A stretch of 64,000 nt of DNA from Clostridia bacterium (GCA_017428385.1 JAFRQX010000046.1:124001-188000), one strand, 5' to 3'; counted from the stretch's first letter, positions 1-7,986 are shown. Program-made: numbers and translations. The notes: generated from the letters alone by a model not told the origin.

Positions 1-1
1 T

Positions 2-328
2 CCGTCCCTGGAAAGCGAACCCAGCCACGCACTGTATAAGAAGTACTTCCCGAACGGCGGCGGCAGCATTTTCACCTTCGAACTGAAGGGCGACAGCGAA
101 ACCGCGAAGAAGTTTATCGACAATCTGGCGATCTTCTCCCTGCTGGCCAATGTGGCTGATGTGAAGAGCCTGGTTATCCATCCTTTCACCACCACCCACA
201 GCCAGCTGACAGAAGAGGAACTGCTGGATCAGGGCATCAAGCCGAATACGATCCGTCTGTCCATCGGTACAGAGAATGTGAAGGATCTGATTGCAGCCCT
301 GGATGCCGCGTTTGAAGCAGTCAAATAA
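2..328 (+). CDS. O-acetylhomoserine sulfhydrylase family protein, C-terminal part
   Basis: The last 108 residues of a PLP-dependent Cys/Met metabolism enzyme; the 5' part lies outside the window. The visible end reads through the conserved small domain, with 'GGGSIFTFELKG', the 'SLVIHPFTTTHSQL' stretch and the 'IRLSIGTEN' segment near the C-terminus, all typical of the MetY/CGS group. Members make homocysteine from O-acetylhomoserine and sulfide, or act as cystathionine lyases or synthases. The 'TTTHSQL' form favours the O-acetylhomoserine branch, but the catalytic lysine cannot be seen here. A hairpin follows the stop codon. Confidence 0.8.
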   Translation, partial: PSLESEPSHALYKKYFPNGGGSIFTFELKGDSETAKKFIDNLAIFSLLANVADVKSLVIHPFTTTHSQLTEEELLDQGIKPNTIRLSIGTENVKDLIAALDAAFEAVK

Positions 329-347
329 CCAAATGAATAATGACTGA

Positions 348-372
348 GGGGTGCGGAAAATACCCGCATCCC
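348..372 (+). terminator. Hairpin after the sulfhydrylase gene
   Basis: A nine-pair stem with one G-U pair (348-356 with 64-72 of the same hundred block, i.e. 364-372) and a 7-base loop. The following sequence is only moderately T-rich, so termination may be partial. Confidence 0.45.
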
Positions 373-403
373 TTCGTCGTTTATGTGTAAGGAGACAGAG
401 CAT

Positions 404-1633
404 ATGGCGAAAACGTTCCAGACTAACAAAAAAGCAATCCGGCTCAGCCTTGCCATCCTCGCCGGACTGATTCTAGGCGCACTCTTTGGACTGGTGATGC
501 CGGATTGGGCAGAACCGGTAACAAGTTTCATCAGCACAGTTTACCTTCATGGACTGACTATGATGATTTATCCGCTGGTTTTCTGCTCCCTCATCGTGGG
601 TATCAAGGGAATCGGCAGCGTATCAGCAACCGGCAAAGTGGGCGGACAGGCGTTACTGTATTTTATCGGTACTACGCTGTTTGCCAGCCTTCTGGGTCTT
701 TTTCTGCCTAAGGCGCTGAATATCGGCGCAGGAGTGGCGGTGGAAATGGCGGAGGCGGAGGTACAGGCCGCGGAGTTTACCAGCGTACTGGACACCCTTA
801 AAAACCTGATTCCGGCCAATCCCATTGCATCCTTTGCCAACGGGAATATGCTGCAGGTGCTGGCTTTTGCGATCATCATCGGCATTACCTGCCTGGTACT
901 TGGCCCGAAAGCAGAGCCTTTTGTAAAACTGTGTGAAGCTGTGGACCAGATTTCCGTGAAGATTGTTTCTGCTGTGATGTATACGACGCCCCTGGGTGTG
1001 TTCTGCTCACTGGCGGGTACTGTTCATGTGAACGGACTGCAGACAATTCTGTCGCTGGCCGCAGTGCTTGGCGCACTGTATCTTGTGATGCTTCTGTATA
1101 TTGTGATTGTGTACGGCCTGGTTCTGGTGAAGGGAATCGGAAAATTCAGTCTTCGCCGTTTCTTCGTTACGGTGCTTCCGGCAGCGCTGAATGCTTTCGG
1201 GACAGCGTCTTCTTCCGCAACGCTGCCGATCAGCAAACGCTGCGCAGATGAAATGGACGTGCCGAATGAAATCTCTTCCTTGGCGCTGCCTCTGGGCGCA
1301 ACAATCAATATGGACGCTGTGTCCATTGTGATGTCTTTCATGATCGTGTTTTTTGCCAACGCAACCGGAACAGATCTTCCATACGGACTGCTTGCAGTGG
1401 TGTTGCTGAGCAATACGCTGCTGAGCATCGGTGCGCCGGGCGTGCCGAACAGTGCCATCGCTTCATTTGCGGCGCTTGCTGCAATTGCAGGGCTGCCGGC
1501 CGGTATCATGGGGATGTATGTGAGCGTCAATATTCTTGTGGACGCCGGCGCAACCTGCTGCAATGTGCTGGGTGACATCGCCAGCGCGGTTGCAATGAAA
1601 CGAACCTGCAGACTGCCGGGCTCGGAAAACTGA
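404..1633 (+). CDS. Dicarboxylate/amino acid:cation symporter (DAACS family)
   Basis: A 409-residue membrane protein of the sodium:dicarboxylate symporter fold (GltP, SstT, DctA relatives), which imports acidic or small neutral amino acids or C4-dicarboxylates with Na+ or H+. The hallmark serine-rich reentrant motif 'SSSATLP' is near residue 270 and the 'GATINMDA' substrate/cation motif near residue 300. Hydrophobic helices run through the whole chain, and the length is normal. I chose the ATG at 404 over the in-frame ATG at 383 because TAAGGAG at 388-394 lies at ideal spacing. Substrate cannot be told from sequence alone. Confidence 0.9.
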   Translation: MAKTFQTNKKAIRLSLAILAGLILGALFGLVMPDWAEPVTSFISTVYLHGLTMMIYPLVFCSLIVGIKGIGSVSATGKVGGQALLYFIGTTLFASLLGLFLPKALNIGAGVAVEMAEAEVQAAEFTSVLDTLKNLIPANPIASFANGNMLQVLAFAIIIGITCLVLGPKAEPFVKLCEAVDQISVKIVSAVMYTTPLGVFCSLAGTVHVNGLQTILSLAAVLGALYLVMLLYIVIVYGLVLVKGIGKFSLRRFFVTVLPAALNAFGTASSSATLPISKRCADEMDVPNEISSLALPLGATINMDAVSIVMSFMIVFFANATGTDLPYGLLAVVLLSNTLLSIGAPGVPNSAIASFAALAAIAGLPAGIMGMYVSVNILVDAGATCCNVLGDIASAVAMKRTCRLPGSEN

Positions 1634-1684
1634 TTTCCTGCTGCTGTAAGCTGTGACTGCTGCAGAAACAGACGGAGGGGAACA

Positions 1685-1903
1685 ATGAAGTCATTGCTTA
1701 TTAAGGATACAACCCGTGAAGAACGTATCCGGATTGTCCATGAAGCATTATGGGGTGCCTGCGGCATTGACTGTGAATTCTGTTCCGGATGCGATAACCG
1801 CGGCGGAGGCAGGATCGAGAGCATTTATCAGCCCTACATAGACGGGATCAAAGAAATTCGGGAGATCAACGCGGAATACAGCGCTCCTTTTGTCAGAGGA
1901 TAG
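1685..1903 (+). CDS. Small cysteine-containing protein of unknown function
   Basis: A 72-residue soluble protein preceded by GGAGGGG. The middle carries a compact cysteine cluster, 'CGIDCEFCSGCDNRGGG' (residues 24-40), which could bind zinc or an iron-sulfur centre. The rest is charged and helical in character. I recall similar short proteins in Lachnospiraceae-type genomes but no function. It converges on the DinB-like gene, with the stop codons one base apart. Could be a small metal-binding regulator or adaptor; this is inference. Confidence 0.6.
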   Translation: MKSLLIKDTTREERIRIVHEALWGACGIDCEFCSGCDNRGGGRIESIYQPYIDGIKEIREINAEYSAPFVRG

Positions 1904-1904
1904 A

Positions 1905-2432
1905 TCAGGGCTTGACCTGTCCTTTCCTGTAGCGGCCGAAGAAGATGCCGTCATCCACATACTTATCCGCTTCTGAAACCCACATGGGGAATTTGCCGGT
2001 GGCAACGGCTGTCTGGCCGTTCAGCATGCCGGTGTGAAAAGATAAGTGCCTGTACTGCCGCAGCACCAGCTCCATGCGGGTGAAGCGGCAGTTTTCCGGC
2101 TTTTCATACAGCATTTCATCCGTCAGGGAGTCCAGGTAGCGGTAGGTTTTTTCCTCAATCCGATCCAGGTAGGCGAGCAGCTGTTCATCGGTCAGGATCA
2201 CACTGGTGGGATTGTCCGGGTTGTCCATTCCTTCCTCATGGAAAGAAGGTTCTTCATAGACATTGGGGTTGAAGAACCACTTGTCCGCAGAATGAAGGGC
2301 GTGATAAGCCCAGCGCCAGCAGGGTGCGCCGCAGCAGAGGGCGTCGCGGTCGTAGGCTTTGATGGACGTCCGGATGTTCAGAAAATTCGGTTTTACCGTG
2401 TCCTTGATAATCATACATAAGGTGTTGTTCAT
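1905..2432 (-). CDS. DinB-like domain protein
   Basis: A 175-residue protein of the DinB/YfiT-like four-helix bundle superfamily, whose members often bind a metal through three histidines and act as thiol transferases or stay uncharacterised. Histidines suited to such a site are in 'WAYHALHSADKWFF' and 'RHLSFHTGMLNGQ', with a third near the N-terminus not obvious. The ATG at 2432 was chosen because GGAGGA lies just upstream; a longer frame exists but lacks a ribosome binding site. It is divergent from the LysR gene and so is its probable target. Confidence 0.7.
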   Translation of the reverse strand: MNNTLCMIIKDTVKPNFLNIRTSIKAYDRDALCCGAPCWRWAYHALHSADKWFFNPNVYEEPSFHEEGMDNPDNPTSVILTDEQLLAYLDRIEEKTYRYLDSLTDEMLYEKPENCRFTRMELVLRQYRHLSFHTGMLNGQTAVATGKFPMWVSEADKYVDDGIFFGRYRKGQVKP

Positions 2433-2496
2433 GGCTTTTCCTCCGATCCCAGGATTGATTTTCCTGTCTTCGTCTGGTATCATAACATCGAATCAA

Positions 2497-2525
2497 TCAT
2501 TTGAAAAATTGAAATAATCAAATGA
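2497..2525. promoter_or_regulatory. Inverted repeat in the DinB/LysR divergent region
   Basis: TCATTTGA and TCAAATGA are perfect 8-base inverted arms separated by 13 bases, midway between two divergent genes, one of which is a LysR regulator. This is the expected position and form of a LysR (T-N11-A type) recognition site. Confidence 0.55.
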
Positions 2526-2556
2526 AATGATTATAAAAATCGATTGGAGAATATCC

Positions 2557-3441
2557 ATGACCATTACGCAACTGGGAACCTTCCTGAAGATCGCGGAGAC
2601 GGGGAACTTCACGACAGCGGCGAATCTGCTGGGATACGCCCAGTCGACGGTGACCACGCAGATCAAACAGCTGGAAGCGGAACTGAACTGCCTGCTGTTT
2701 GAACGGCTGGGAAAGTCGATTGCGCTGACGCCGGAAGGGGAACGGCTTCAGGAGTATGCAGAAAAAATGCTCCAGATGGAACGGGAGATCCTGCTGGAGG
2801 TACCGGCGGTCCGGGAACCTGTCGGCGTGATCAAGCTGGGAGTGTCCGAAAGCCTGTGTTATAACCGGCTTCCGCAATCCCTGATGGCGTACCGGCAGAA
2901 ATATCCGGGAGTTGATATCCGGATTCAGTTTATTGATCATGAAACTTTTCCGGAGCAGCTGAAAAAAGGAGCCCTGGATCTGGTCTATACGCTGAATCCC
3001 CTGATGGAACAGCCGGAACTGACAATCCTGTACAAAAAGCGGGAACAGCTGGGGTTTTACGCAGCACCGGGATATCTGCAGACCGGAAAGAAGATCACAG
3101 AGAAGGATCTGGCAGGGATTCCGTTGCTGCTGACTTCCCACCACTGCAGCTTCCGCCGGATGCTGCTGGATGATCTGGCGCAGGCGGCCGTGACACCTCG
3201 GATCGCACTGGAAACAAGCAGTAAGGAGATCCTGAAACAGTTTGCGATCAATGAAATGGGCGTGGCGTTTATGCCGGAAATGGCCGCTGAGGAAGAAATA
3301 AAGAAAAAACGACTGGTGAAGCTGAACTGGCAAGGAAATGACTTCCCGATTTATGCGCAAATCTATATCCATAAGGACAAACATATCAGCAAGGCGCTTG
3401 CTGAACTGGTGAATATGATTTCGGAAGGAGCTTATTGCTGA
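2557..3441 (+). CDS. LysR family transcriptional regulator
   Basis: A 294-residue LysR-type regulator. Residues 1-60 form the winged helix-turn-helix ('FLKIAETGNFTTAANLLGY', then 'STVTTQIKQLEAEL' and 'FERLGKSIALTPEG'). The remainder is the periplasmic-binding-like effector domain. The ATG at 2557 was chosen because GGAGA lies 7 bases upstream and the domain starts here; an in-frame ATG at 2527 has no such site. It is divergent from the DinB-like gene and 19 bases ahead of a PhzF-like gene, so it may control both. Effector unknown. Confidence 0.9.
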   Translation: MTITQLGTFLKIAETGNFTTAANLLGYAQSTVTTQIKQLEAELNCLLFERLGKSIALTPEGERLQEYAEKMLQMEREILLEVPAVREPVGVIKLGVSESLCYNRLPQSLMAYRQKYPGVDIRIQFIDHETFPEQLKKGALDLVYTLNPLMEQPELTILYKKREQLGFYAAPGYLQTGKKITEKDLAGIPLLLTSHHCSFRRMLLDDLAQAAVTPRIALETSSKEILKQFAINEMGVAFMPEMAAEEEIKKKRLVKLNWQGNDFPIYAQIYIHKDKHISKALAELVNMISEGAYC

Positions 3442-3460
3442 TATACGGAGGATAATATTT

Positions 3461-4363
3461 TTGAAAAAATATAAGATATACCAGGTCGATTCGTTCACCA
3501 GGACCTGTTTTCATGGAAATCCTGCCGGAGTTGTTCCGGACGCTGACGGCCTTTCAGAAGAACAGATGCAGAGAATCGCACGGGAAATGAATAACTCGGA
3601 AACGGCGTTTATTTTTCCGTCAAATTCTCCTGATTATGACGTCGAAGTCCGCTTTTTTACGCCGACAACAGAAGTTCCCATCTGCGGGCACGCAACGGTC
3701 GCGGCCCACTACGTTTACGCGCTGGAAAATCAATTCGGCAGCAGGCGCGTCCGGCAGAAAACGAAGGCCGGCATCCTGCCGGTGGATATCATCCAAAGCG
3801 GTGATGATTATTCCGTTGTGATGACCCAGGGAACGCCTGAGGTTTCGGAGGATCTGGGCGGGGAGGTAAGAAACCGGATCGCAGACGCCCTGGGGATTTC
3901 CACTGATGATACCTGCAGAGAGTATCCGGTGGCCATTTCCTCAACGGGACATTCCAAAGTCATGGTTCCCATCTGTTCAAATCAGCTGCTTCACAGCCTG
4001 AAACCTGATCTGCAGAAACTGACGGAAATCAGTGCGCAGGTCGGGTGTAACGGTTATTATGTTTTCACCCTGAACCCCGGTGAGGACATCCTGGTTCATG
4101 GCCGGATGTTTGCCCCGGCCATCGGGATCCCGGAGGATCCTGTAACCGGAAACGCGAACGGGCCGCTCGGGGCTTACCTGGTCTATCATCATATCCTGCA
4201 GAACCCGCAGGATAAGTGCTTTGACTTCAGCATCCTGCAGGGAGAGGCCGTCCGCAGGGACGGAACGATGCGGGTTCATGTTGAGAAGGAAAACGACAAA
4301 CCGGTCCTGGTTCAGATTACCGGGGACGCCGTTGTCGCTTTCTCTGCGGAAATCACAATCTGA
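3461..4363 (+). CDS. PhzF family isomerase
   Basis: A 300-residue member of the PhzF/YddE epimerase-like fold. The proposed catalytic glutamate is in 'NNSETAF' (about residue 47). The conserved 'EVPICGHATVAAHY' and the C-terminal 'DPVTGNANGPLGAYL' are both present. Family members isomerise small diene acids (PhzF) or have unknown substrates. Translation starts at TTG, set by ACGGAGGAT 8 bases upstream. It follows the LysR gene by 19 bases and is probably cotranscribed with it. No phenazine genes are nearby, so the substrate is unlikely to be a phenazine precursor. Confidence 0.88.
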   Translation: MKKYKIYQVDSFTRTCFHGNPAGVVPDADGLSEEQMQRIAREMNNSETAFIFPSNSPDYDVEVRFFTPTTEVPICGHATVAAHYVYALENQFGSRRVRQKTKAGILPVDIIQSGDDYSVVMTQGTPEVSEDLGGEVRNRIADALGISTDDTCREYPVAISSTGHSKVMVPICSNQLLHSLKPDLQKLTEISAQVGCNGYYVFTLNPGEDILVHGRMFAPAIGIPEDPVTGNANGPLGAYLVYHHILQNPQDKCFDFSILQGEAVRRDGTMRVHVEKENDKPVLVQITGDAVVAFSAEITI

Positions 4364-4391
4364 TTTCCGGAGGGCTATTCTTCATAAAGAA

Positions 4392-4420
4392 CACCTGCAG
4401 GCAATGGATGCCTGCAGGTG
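4392..4420 (+). terminator. Hairpin after the PhzF gene
   Basis: A perfect 12-base stem (CACCTGCAGGCA and its complement) with a 5-base loop between two convergent genes. The T-tract is weak in both directions; it may serve both strands. Confidence 0.55.
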
Positions 4421-4431
4421 CTTGGGTTTGA

Positions 4432-4466
4432 AGTGAAAAGTGAAGAGTGAATAGTGAAGAGTTGAG
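4432..4466. repeat. Heptad repeat, five units of AGTGAAN type
   Basis: Five consecutive 7-base units: AGTGAAA, AGTGAAG, AGTGAAT, AGTGAAG, AGTTGAG. The array ends just before the stop codon of the peptidase E-like gene. It is one of the heptad family described for the whole window. Confidence 0.85.
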
Positions 4467-4473
4467 GTAAACC

Positions 4474-5142
4474 TCAGCAGAACCTTTCATATTCTTTTCC
4501 GTTGATGAATTCATAGTAGGGACGGGGGCCGATGAACCGGATTTCCCCGTCTGTTACGCAGATCGTGTCTTCCTCCGGGATGGCATATACCGGCTTTTCC
4601 CTGGAAAGCTCCAGCAGGTACCTCCGGCTCAGCTCCGTCCGGGCGGGTTCCCGGCTGGTGTAATGGCACAGCAGGGAATAGCCGCCCAGCATATTGAATC
4701 CGGTGTGATCCACCAGGCCCACCTCATTGTCGTCATCCGTGTTGCAGGAATCCAGGTCCCTGCCAAAGATAATGGCACCTGCGGATCCGCCGTATACGAT
4801 GCCGTTCTCTTCCGTCAGATATTTCCGGATCTTTTCAAAGGCTCCGCTTGTTTTCAGGTCGTTCAGAAGCTTATAGGTGTTTCCGCCGCCGATATATAAA
4901 CAGGCATAATCCTTGAAGTTTCTGCTCATCAATTCTGCGAGCGTAGTAACCATCTCAATGCCGGCTTTCTCCACATCAGACAGTTCAGCCGTCATGAATT
5001 CCAGACATCCACGGTAGGATGGATCGGGCCACGCAAAGGGGAGGTACAGGATTTTCCTGCTGTGATCAATGACATTGTTCAGCAGCTGTCTTGCCGAGGC
5101 AACCGCCTGTCCGTCTCCGCCGCCGTTGAGAATCAGAGTCAT
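4474..5142 (-). CDS. Peptidase S51 (peptidase E-like) protein
   Basis: A 222-residue protein of the peptidase S51 family (dipeptidase E, cyanophycinase group). The nucleophile elbow is 'YGGSAGA' (Ser near residue 120), preceded by 'LYIGGGNTYKLL'; the family cuts after N-terminal Asp. The chain begins with 'MTLILNGGGDG', as expected for the fold. I placed the start at 5142 because TGGAGGT lies upstream; the longer frame would begin inside the palindromic operator. The gene stands alone, with its own promoter and a strong palindrome in it, so it is likely controlled by a dedicated repressor not encoded here. Confidence 0.85.
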   Translation of the reverse strand: MTLILNGGGDGQAVASARQLLNNVIDHSRKILYLPFAWPDPSYRGCLEFMTAELSDVEKAGIEMVTTLAELMSRNFKDYACLYIGGGNTYKLLNDLKTSGAFEKIRKYLTEENGIVYGGSAGAIIFGRDLDSCNTDDDNEVGLVDHTGFNMLGGYSLLCHYTSREPARTELSRRYLLELSREKPVYAIPEEDTICVTDGEIRFIGPRPYYEFINGKEYERFC

Positions 5143-5158
5143 GATATGTACCTCCATT

Positions 5159-5195
5159 AACATTTGGTTGATTATATCATAATCAACCAAATGTT
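5159..5195 (-). promoter_or_regulatory. Large palindromic operator overlapping the peptidase E promoter
   Basis: A perfect 16-base inverted repeat (5159-5174 and 5180-5195) around a 5-base centre. Read on the minus strand it contains TATAAT, 17 bases after an ATTAAA hexamer, so it sits over the -10 region and ends close to the ribosome binding site. Form and place suggest a MarR- or TetR-type operator. Confidence 0.65.
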
Positions 5196-5196
5196 T

Positions 5197-5238
5197 AATG
5201 AATACTGATAATTTAAAACTTAAGACTTAAAAATGGTG
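5197..5238. repeat. Degenerate heptad block
   Basis: Seven-base register is kept through AATGAAT, ACTGATA, ATTTAAA, ACTTAAG, ACTTAAA and AATGGTG. It lies between the peptidase E promoter and the nifU terminator. Confidence 0.6.
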
Positions 5239-5241
5239 GAA

Positions 5242-5273
5242 AAAAACGCTTCAGTGATGACTGAAGCGTTTTT
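5242..5273 (-). terminator. Terminator of the nifS-nifU operon
   Basis: A 14-base perfect stem (5242-5255 with 5260-5273) and GATG loop, followed on the minus strand by a run of seven T. It also has a T-run on the plus strand. It lies directly after nifU. Confidence 0.85.
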
Positions 5274-5297
5274 CATTATTTGGATTATGTTGATGAA

Positions 5298-5684
5298 TTA
5301 CTGATTGCCGGCGTTTTTGCGGTTTTCGTAATCTTCCAGAGCGGACTTGATGGCTTCCTCGGCCAGGACGGAACAGTGGATCTTGTGGGCGGGAAGGCCG
5401 TCCAGCGCTTCCGTGACCGCTTTGTTGGTGAGGGTTCTGACTTCGGACAGGGGCTTACCCTTGATCATCTCCGTAGCCATGGAGCTGGAGGCAATGGCGC
5501 TGCCGCAGCCGAAGGTTTCGAACTTTACATCTTCAACGATATCATCCTTGATTTTCAGGTACATCTTCATGATGTCCCCGCATTTTGCGTTACCGACTTC
5601 ACCGATAGCGTTGGCATCCTCAATGACGCCGACATTCCGGGGATGAAGGAAATGATCCATAACTTTTTCACTGTACAGTGCCAT
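5298..5684 (-). CDS. nifU: Iron-sulfur cluster scaffold protein NifU/IscU
   Basis: A 128-residue scaffold on which [2Fe-2S] and [4Fe-4S] clusters are built before transfer to apoproteins in the cytoplasm. The three ligand cysteines are visible at 'GNAKCGD' (C35), 'FGCGSA' (C60) and 'HCSVLA' (C104). Length equals IscU and the N-terminal part of NifU. It lies 17 bases after the cysteine desulfurase gene and has its own AGGAGGA site. The two form the minimal NIF-like cluster assembly set common in anaerobic Firmicutes. Confidence 0.95.
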   Translation of the reverse strand: MALYSEKVMDHFLHPRNVGVIEDANAIGEVGNAKCGDIMKMYLKIKDDIVEDVKFETFGCGSAIASSSMATEMIKGKPLSEVRTLTNKAVTEALDGLPAHKIHCSVLAEEAIKSALEDYENRKNAGNQ

Positions 5685-5701
5685 ATGCTTATCCTCCTGA
5701 A

Positions 5702-6889
5702 TTACAGAATAAAGGGTGTTTTGCCGCTCTGCAGGTCCCGCCAGACAGGTGAGAAACCACGAAGGTAGGAGACGACATCTTTGACGGCGGAAATGATGTA
5801 TTCCACGTCCTCCGGTGTGTTTTCCCGACCAAGCGTCAGACGCAGGGACCCGTGGGCCACATCATGGACCCGGCCGATGGCGAGAAGCACATGGCTGGGA
5901 TCCAGGGAACCGGAAGTGCAGGCGCTGCCGGAAGAAGCGCTGATGCCTTTTTCATCCAGCAGGAGCAGGAGAGATTCGCCTTCGATGCCCTCAAAGCAGA
6001 AGCTGACGTTTCCGGGAAGCCGCTTTTCTGCGTCCCCGTTCAGGGCAGAATGAGGAATCTCTTTCAGGCCGGCAATCAGCCGGTCCCGGAGACCTGTGAG
6101 GCGGACAGCTTCCGCATCCCGTTCAGCAACGGTTTCCTTCAGGGCGGCGGCCATGCCGACGATGCCGGGCAGGTTTTCCGTGCCGGCGCGCTTACCTTTT
6201 TCCTGGGCGCCGCCGTTGATCAGCGGGAGAAGCGGGACGCCCTTGCGGGCGTAAAGGAAGCCGACGCCCTTCGGCCCGTGAAATTTATGAGAGGAGGCGG
6301 AAAGATAGTCGATATTTTCCGCCTGCACGTCAATGGAAAGCGGGCCGACGGCCTGAACGGCATCCGTATGGAAGAGCACCTGGTGTGCCCGGCAGACGGC
6401 GCCGATTTCCCGGATTGGCTGAATGGTGCCGATCTCGTTGTTGGCGTACATGACGGTAACAAGGCAGGTTTCCGGACGGAGGGCCGCTTCAACTTCTTCC
6501 GGACGGATCACACCGTTCTCATGCACATCCAGCAGGGTGACTTCAAAGCCCTCGGTTTTCAGCTGCTCCAGGGTATGGAGCACGGCGTGATGTTCAAAGG
6601 CGGTGGAAATGATGTGGTTCTTTCCTTTTTTCTTTCCCGCAAGGGCGGCGGAACGGATCGCCTGATTATCGGCTTCGCTGCCGCCGGAGGTGAAATAGAT
6701 TTCCCGGGACTCCGCGTGGATCACGGACGCAATATCCTCCCGGGCCTGTTCCAGTACTTCTTTAGCTTGCTGACCGATACGGTACAGGCTGGAGGGATTT
6801 CCGTAATACTCCCGCATACAACGGGTCATAGCTTCAATGGCCGCCTCACTCATGGCGGTGGTCGCGGCGTGATCCGCGTAAATGCTCAT
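5702..6889 (-). CDS. nifS: Cysteine desulfurase NifS/IscS
   Basis: A 395-residue class V aminotransferase-fold enzyme that removes sulfur from cysteine as a protein-bound persulfide and passes it to NifU. The PLP lysine is in 'SASSHKFHGPKG' (K202), the histidine stack in 'TAFEHHAVL', and the active cysteine in 'SSGSACTSG' (C324) on the long flexible loop of group I enzymes. AAAGGAG precedes the ATG. A near-perfect promoter and a CCTA-N9-TAGG element lie upstream, consistent with control by the Rrf2 protein encoded at 8014. Confidence 0.95.
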   Translation of the reverse strand: MSIYADHAATTAMSEAAIEAMTRCMREYYGNPSSLYRIGQQAKEVLEQAREDIASVIHAESREIYFTSGGSEADNQAIRSAALAGKKKGKNHIISTAFEHHAVLHTLEQLKTEGFEVTLLDVHENGVIRPEEVEAALRPETCLVTVMYANNEIGTIQPIREIGAVCRAHQVLFHTDAVQAVGPLSIDVQAENIDYLSASSHKFHGPKGVGFLYARKGVPLLPLINGGAQEKGKRAGTENLPGIVGMAAALKETVAERDAEAVRLTGLRDRLIAGLKEIPHSALNGDAEKRLPGNVSFCFEGIEGESLLLLLDEKGISASSGSACTSGSLDPSHVLLAIGRVHDVAHGSLRLTLGRENTPEDVEYIISAVKDVVSYLRGFSPVWRDLQSGKTPFIL

Positions 6890-6933
6890 TCAGGCAACTC
6901 CTTTAGTCATCATAGTGGGGGAATCCACAGGAG

Positions 6934-6966
6934 ATTATATTTCCTTTAACCTACTATGTCAATAGG
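6934..6966 (-). promoter_or_regulatory. nifS promoter with CCTA-N9-TAGG element
   Basis: On the minus strand TTGACA (6957-6962) and TATAAT (6934-6939) are 17 bases apart, a consensus sigma-A promoter. An inverted CCTA/TAGG pair (6950-6966) covers the -35 box and may bind the Rrf2 regulator. Confidence 0.8.
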
Positions 6967-7024
6967 AGAATAGAAGGAAAAAGATAATTCTTCTTTTGAC
7001 ATCGGACAATACGCGGAGCAGCGA

Positions 7025-7786
7025 TTAATCGGCTGTGCTAAAGTATTCCCTGACGATTTTGTATGATGTGTCCAGGAAGTCTTCTATCCGGCTGTGTTTG
7101 TTATAACAATCCATTATACGATCCATAATGCTTACACCGGTGAGCTTATCTTTTTCATAAAACAGCGGATAGGCTTTGTTTTCATACAGGGTATGATGCT
7201 TTACCCGTTCATCGTTCAGTGTGGGATCCACAATGATTTCTTCAAGATACCAGAGCGGATCCGGCCAAACAGGTTCCGCACATTGGCTGCCATGCATTTC
7301 CTTCCATTTTTGAAAGAAAATCATATGGTTTATTTCATGAACTGCTCCGGAAAAAACACGTTCTTCATCCTGATATGAAACATAAAAGCACATTTCTTCC
7401 GTACTTCTGGGGTAAAACGGCAGATATCCTACGAAACAGTGAATCTGCGGATGGGAAGCTTTCCACTCATATTGGAACAGTTTGCATTGGGCCTCTATAA
7501 AATCACGGATAAAACTGTCAAAGACATCCTGGAAATGCTGTATCCGGATTTCAATTTCCGGTCTGTGGTTCCAAAGACGTTCAAATACAGCCTGTTGAAT
7601 GATCGTTTTACGGGCTTTTTCATCATCAACAGTATGGATGTTTTTAAGCTCAGGATAAAGCAGAATGGTTTTATCATAAAACGGACGAGTCGTGTTTCCC
7701 GCTTTTTCTTTACTCAGATAATTCTGAATGAATCGGGCATTTGTCTCCGGATCAATCATTGAGACTTTCACTTCAGGAATGAACAT
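7025..7786 (-). CDS. Putative zinc metallopeptidase-like protein
   Basis: A 253-residue soluble protein that I do not recognise as a named family. It contains 'HEINH' (H150, E151, H154), a good HExxH zinc-binding motif, and 'WYLEEIIVD' about 30 residues later could provide the third ligand as in gluzincins. No signal peptide or membrane helix is seen, so it would act in the cytoplasm. The start follows CGGAGGT. Its coding sequence looks more AT-rich than its neighbours, which hints at recent acquisition. It stands alone, between nifS and the heptad-rich region. It might instead be an inactive homologue. Confidence 0.65.
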   Translation of the reverse strand: MFIPEVKVSMIDPETNARFIQNYLSKEKAGNTTRPFYDKTILLYPELKNIHTVDDEKARKTIIQQAVFERLWNHRPEIEIRIQHFQDVFDSFIRDFIEAQCKLFQYEWKASHPQIHCFVGYLPFYPRSTEEMCFYVSYQDEERVFSGAVHEINHMIFFQKWKEMHGSQCAEPVWPDPLWYLEEIIVDPTLNDERVKHHTLYENKAYPLFYEKDKLTGVSIMDRIMDCYNKHSRIEDFLDTSYKIVREYFSTAD

Positions 7787-7867
7787 TGTAACCTCCGACA
7801 GAGTCCATCTATTGAACAGCTTGTTGAATTATATCACAGAGAAGGGGAGTTTTAATATTCAGATGCC

Positions 7868-7956
7868 AGTGATGAGTGAAGAGTGAAGAGATGCCGCTGC
7901 GGCGGCAGTGAAAAGTGATGAGTGAAGGGCGAAGATTCGCCCTTGGGGCGAATCTT
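7868..7956. repeat. Composite heptad and hairpin repeat
   Basis: Three heptads (AGTGATG, AGTGAAG, AGTGAAG), a TGCCGC/GCGGCA hairpin, then AGTGAAA, AGTGATG, AGTGAAG and an 11-base stem (7932-7942 with 7946-7956). The last stem runs into the -35 box of the Rrf2 gene. The TGCCGC hairpin recurs at 9599. Confidence 0.8.
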
Positions 7957-7986
7957 GACAACCCACTTACCCTACGGTAAAATAGG
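7955..7986 (+). promoter_or_regulatory. Promoter of the Rrf2 gene with CCTA-N8-TAGG element
   Basis: TTGACA (7955-7960), 17-base spacer, TAAAAT (7978-7983). CCTA (7971-7974) and TAGG (7983-7986) flank the -10 box and resemble the element at nifS, suggesting autoregulation. Confidence 0.75.

Noticed and set aside
1024..1824. Long open frame on the minus strand opposite the symporter gene
   Set aside because: It is the complement of a strongly conserved transporter gene, has no ribosome binding site and no recognisable protein features.
2046..2420. Plus-strand frame opposite the DinB-like gene
   Set aside because: Shadow frame; the minus-strand DinB-like protein has a good start site and family features.
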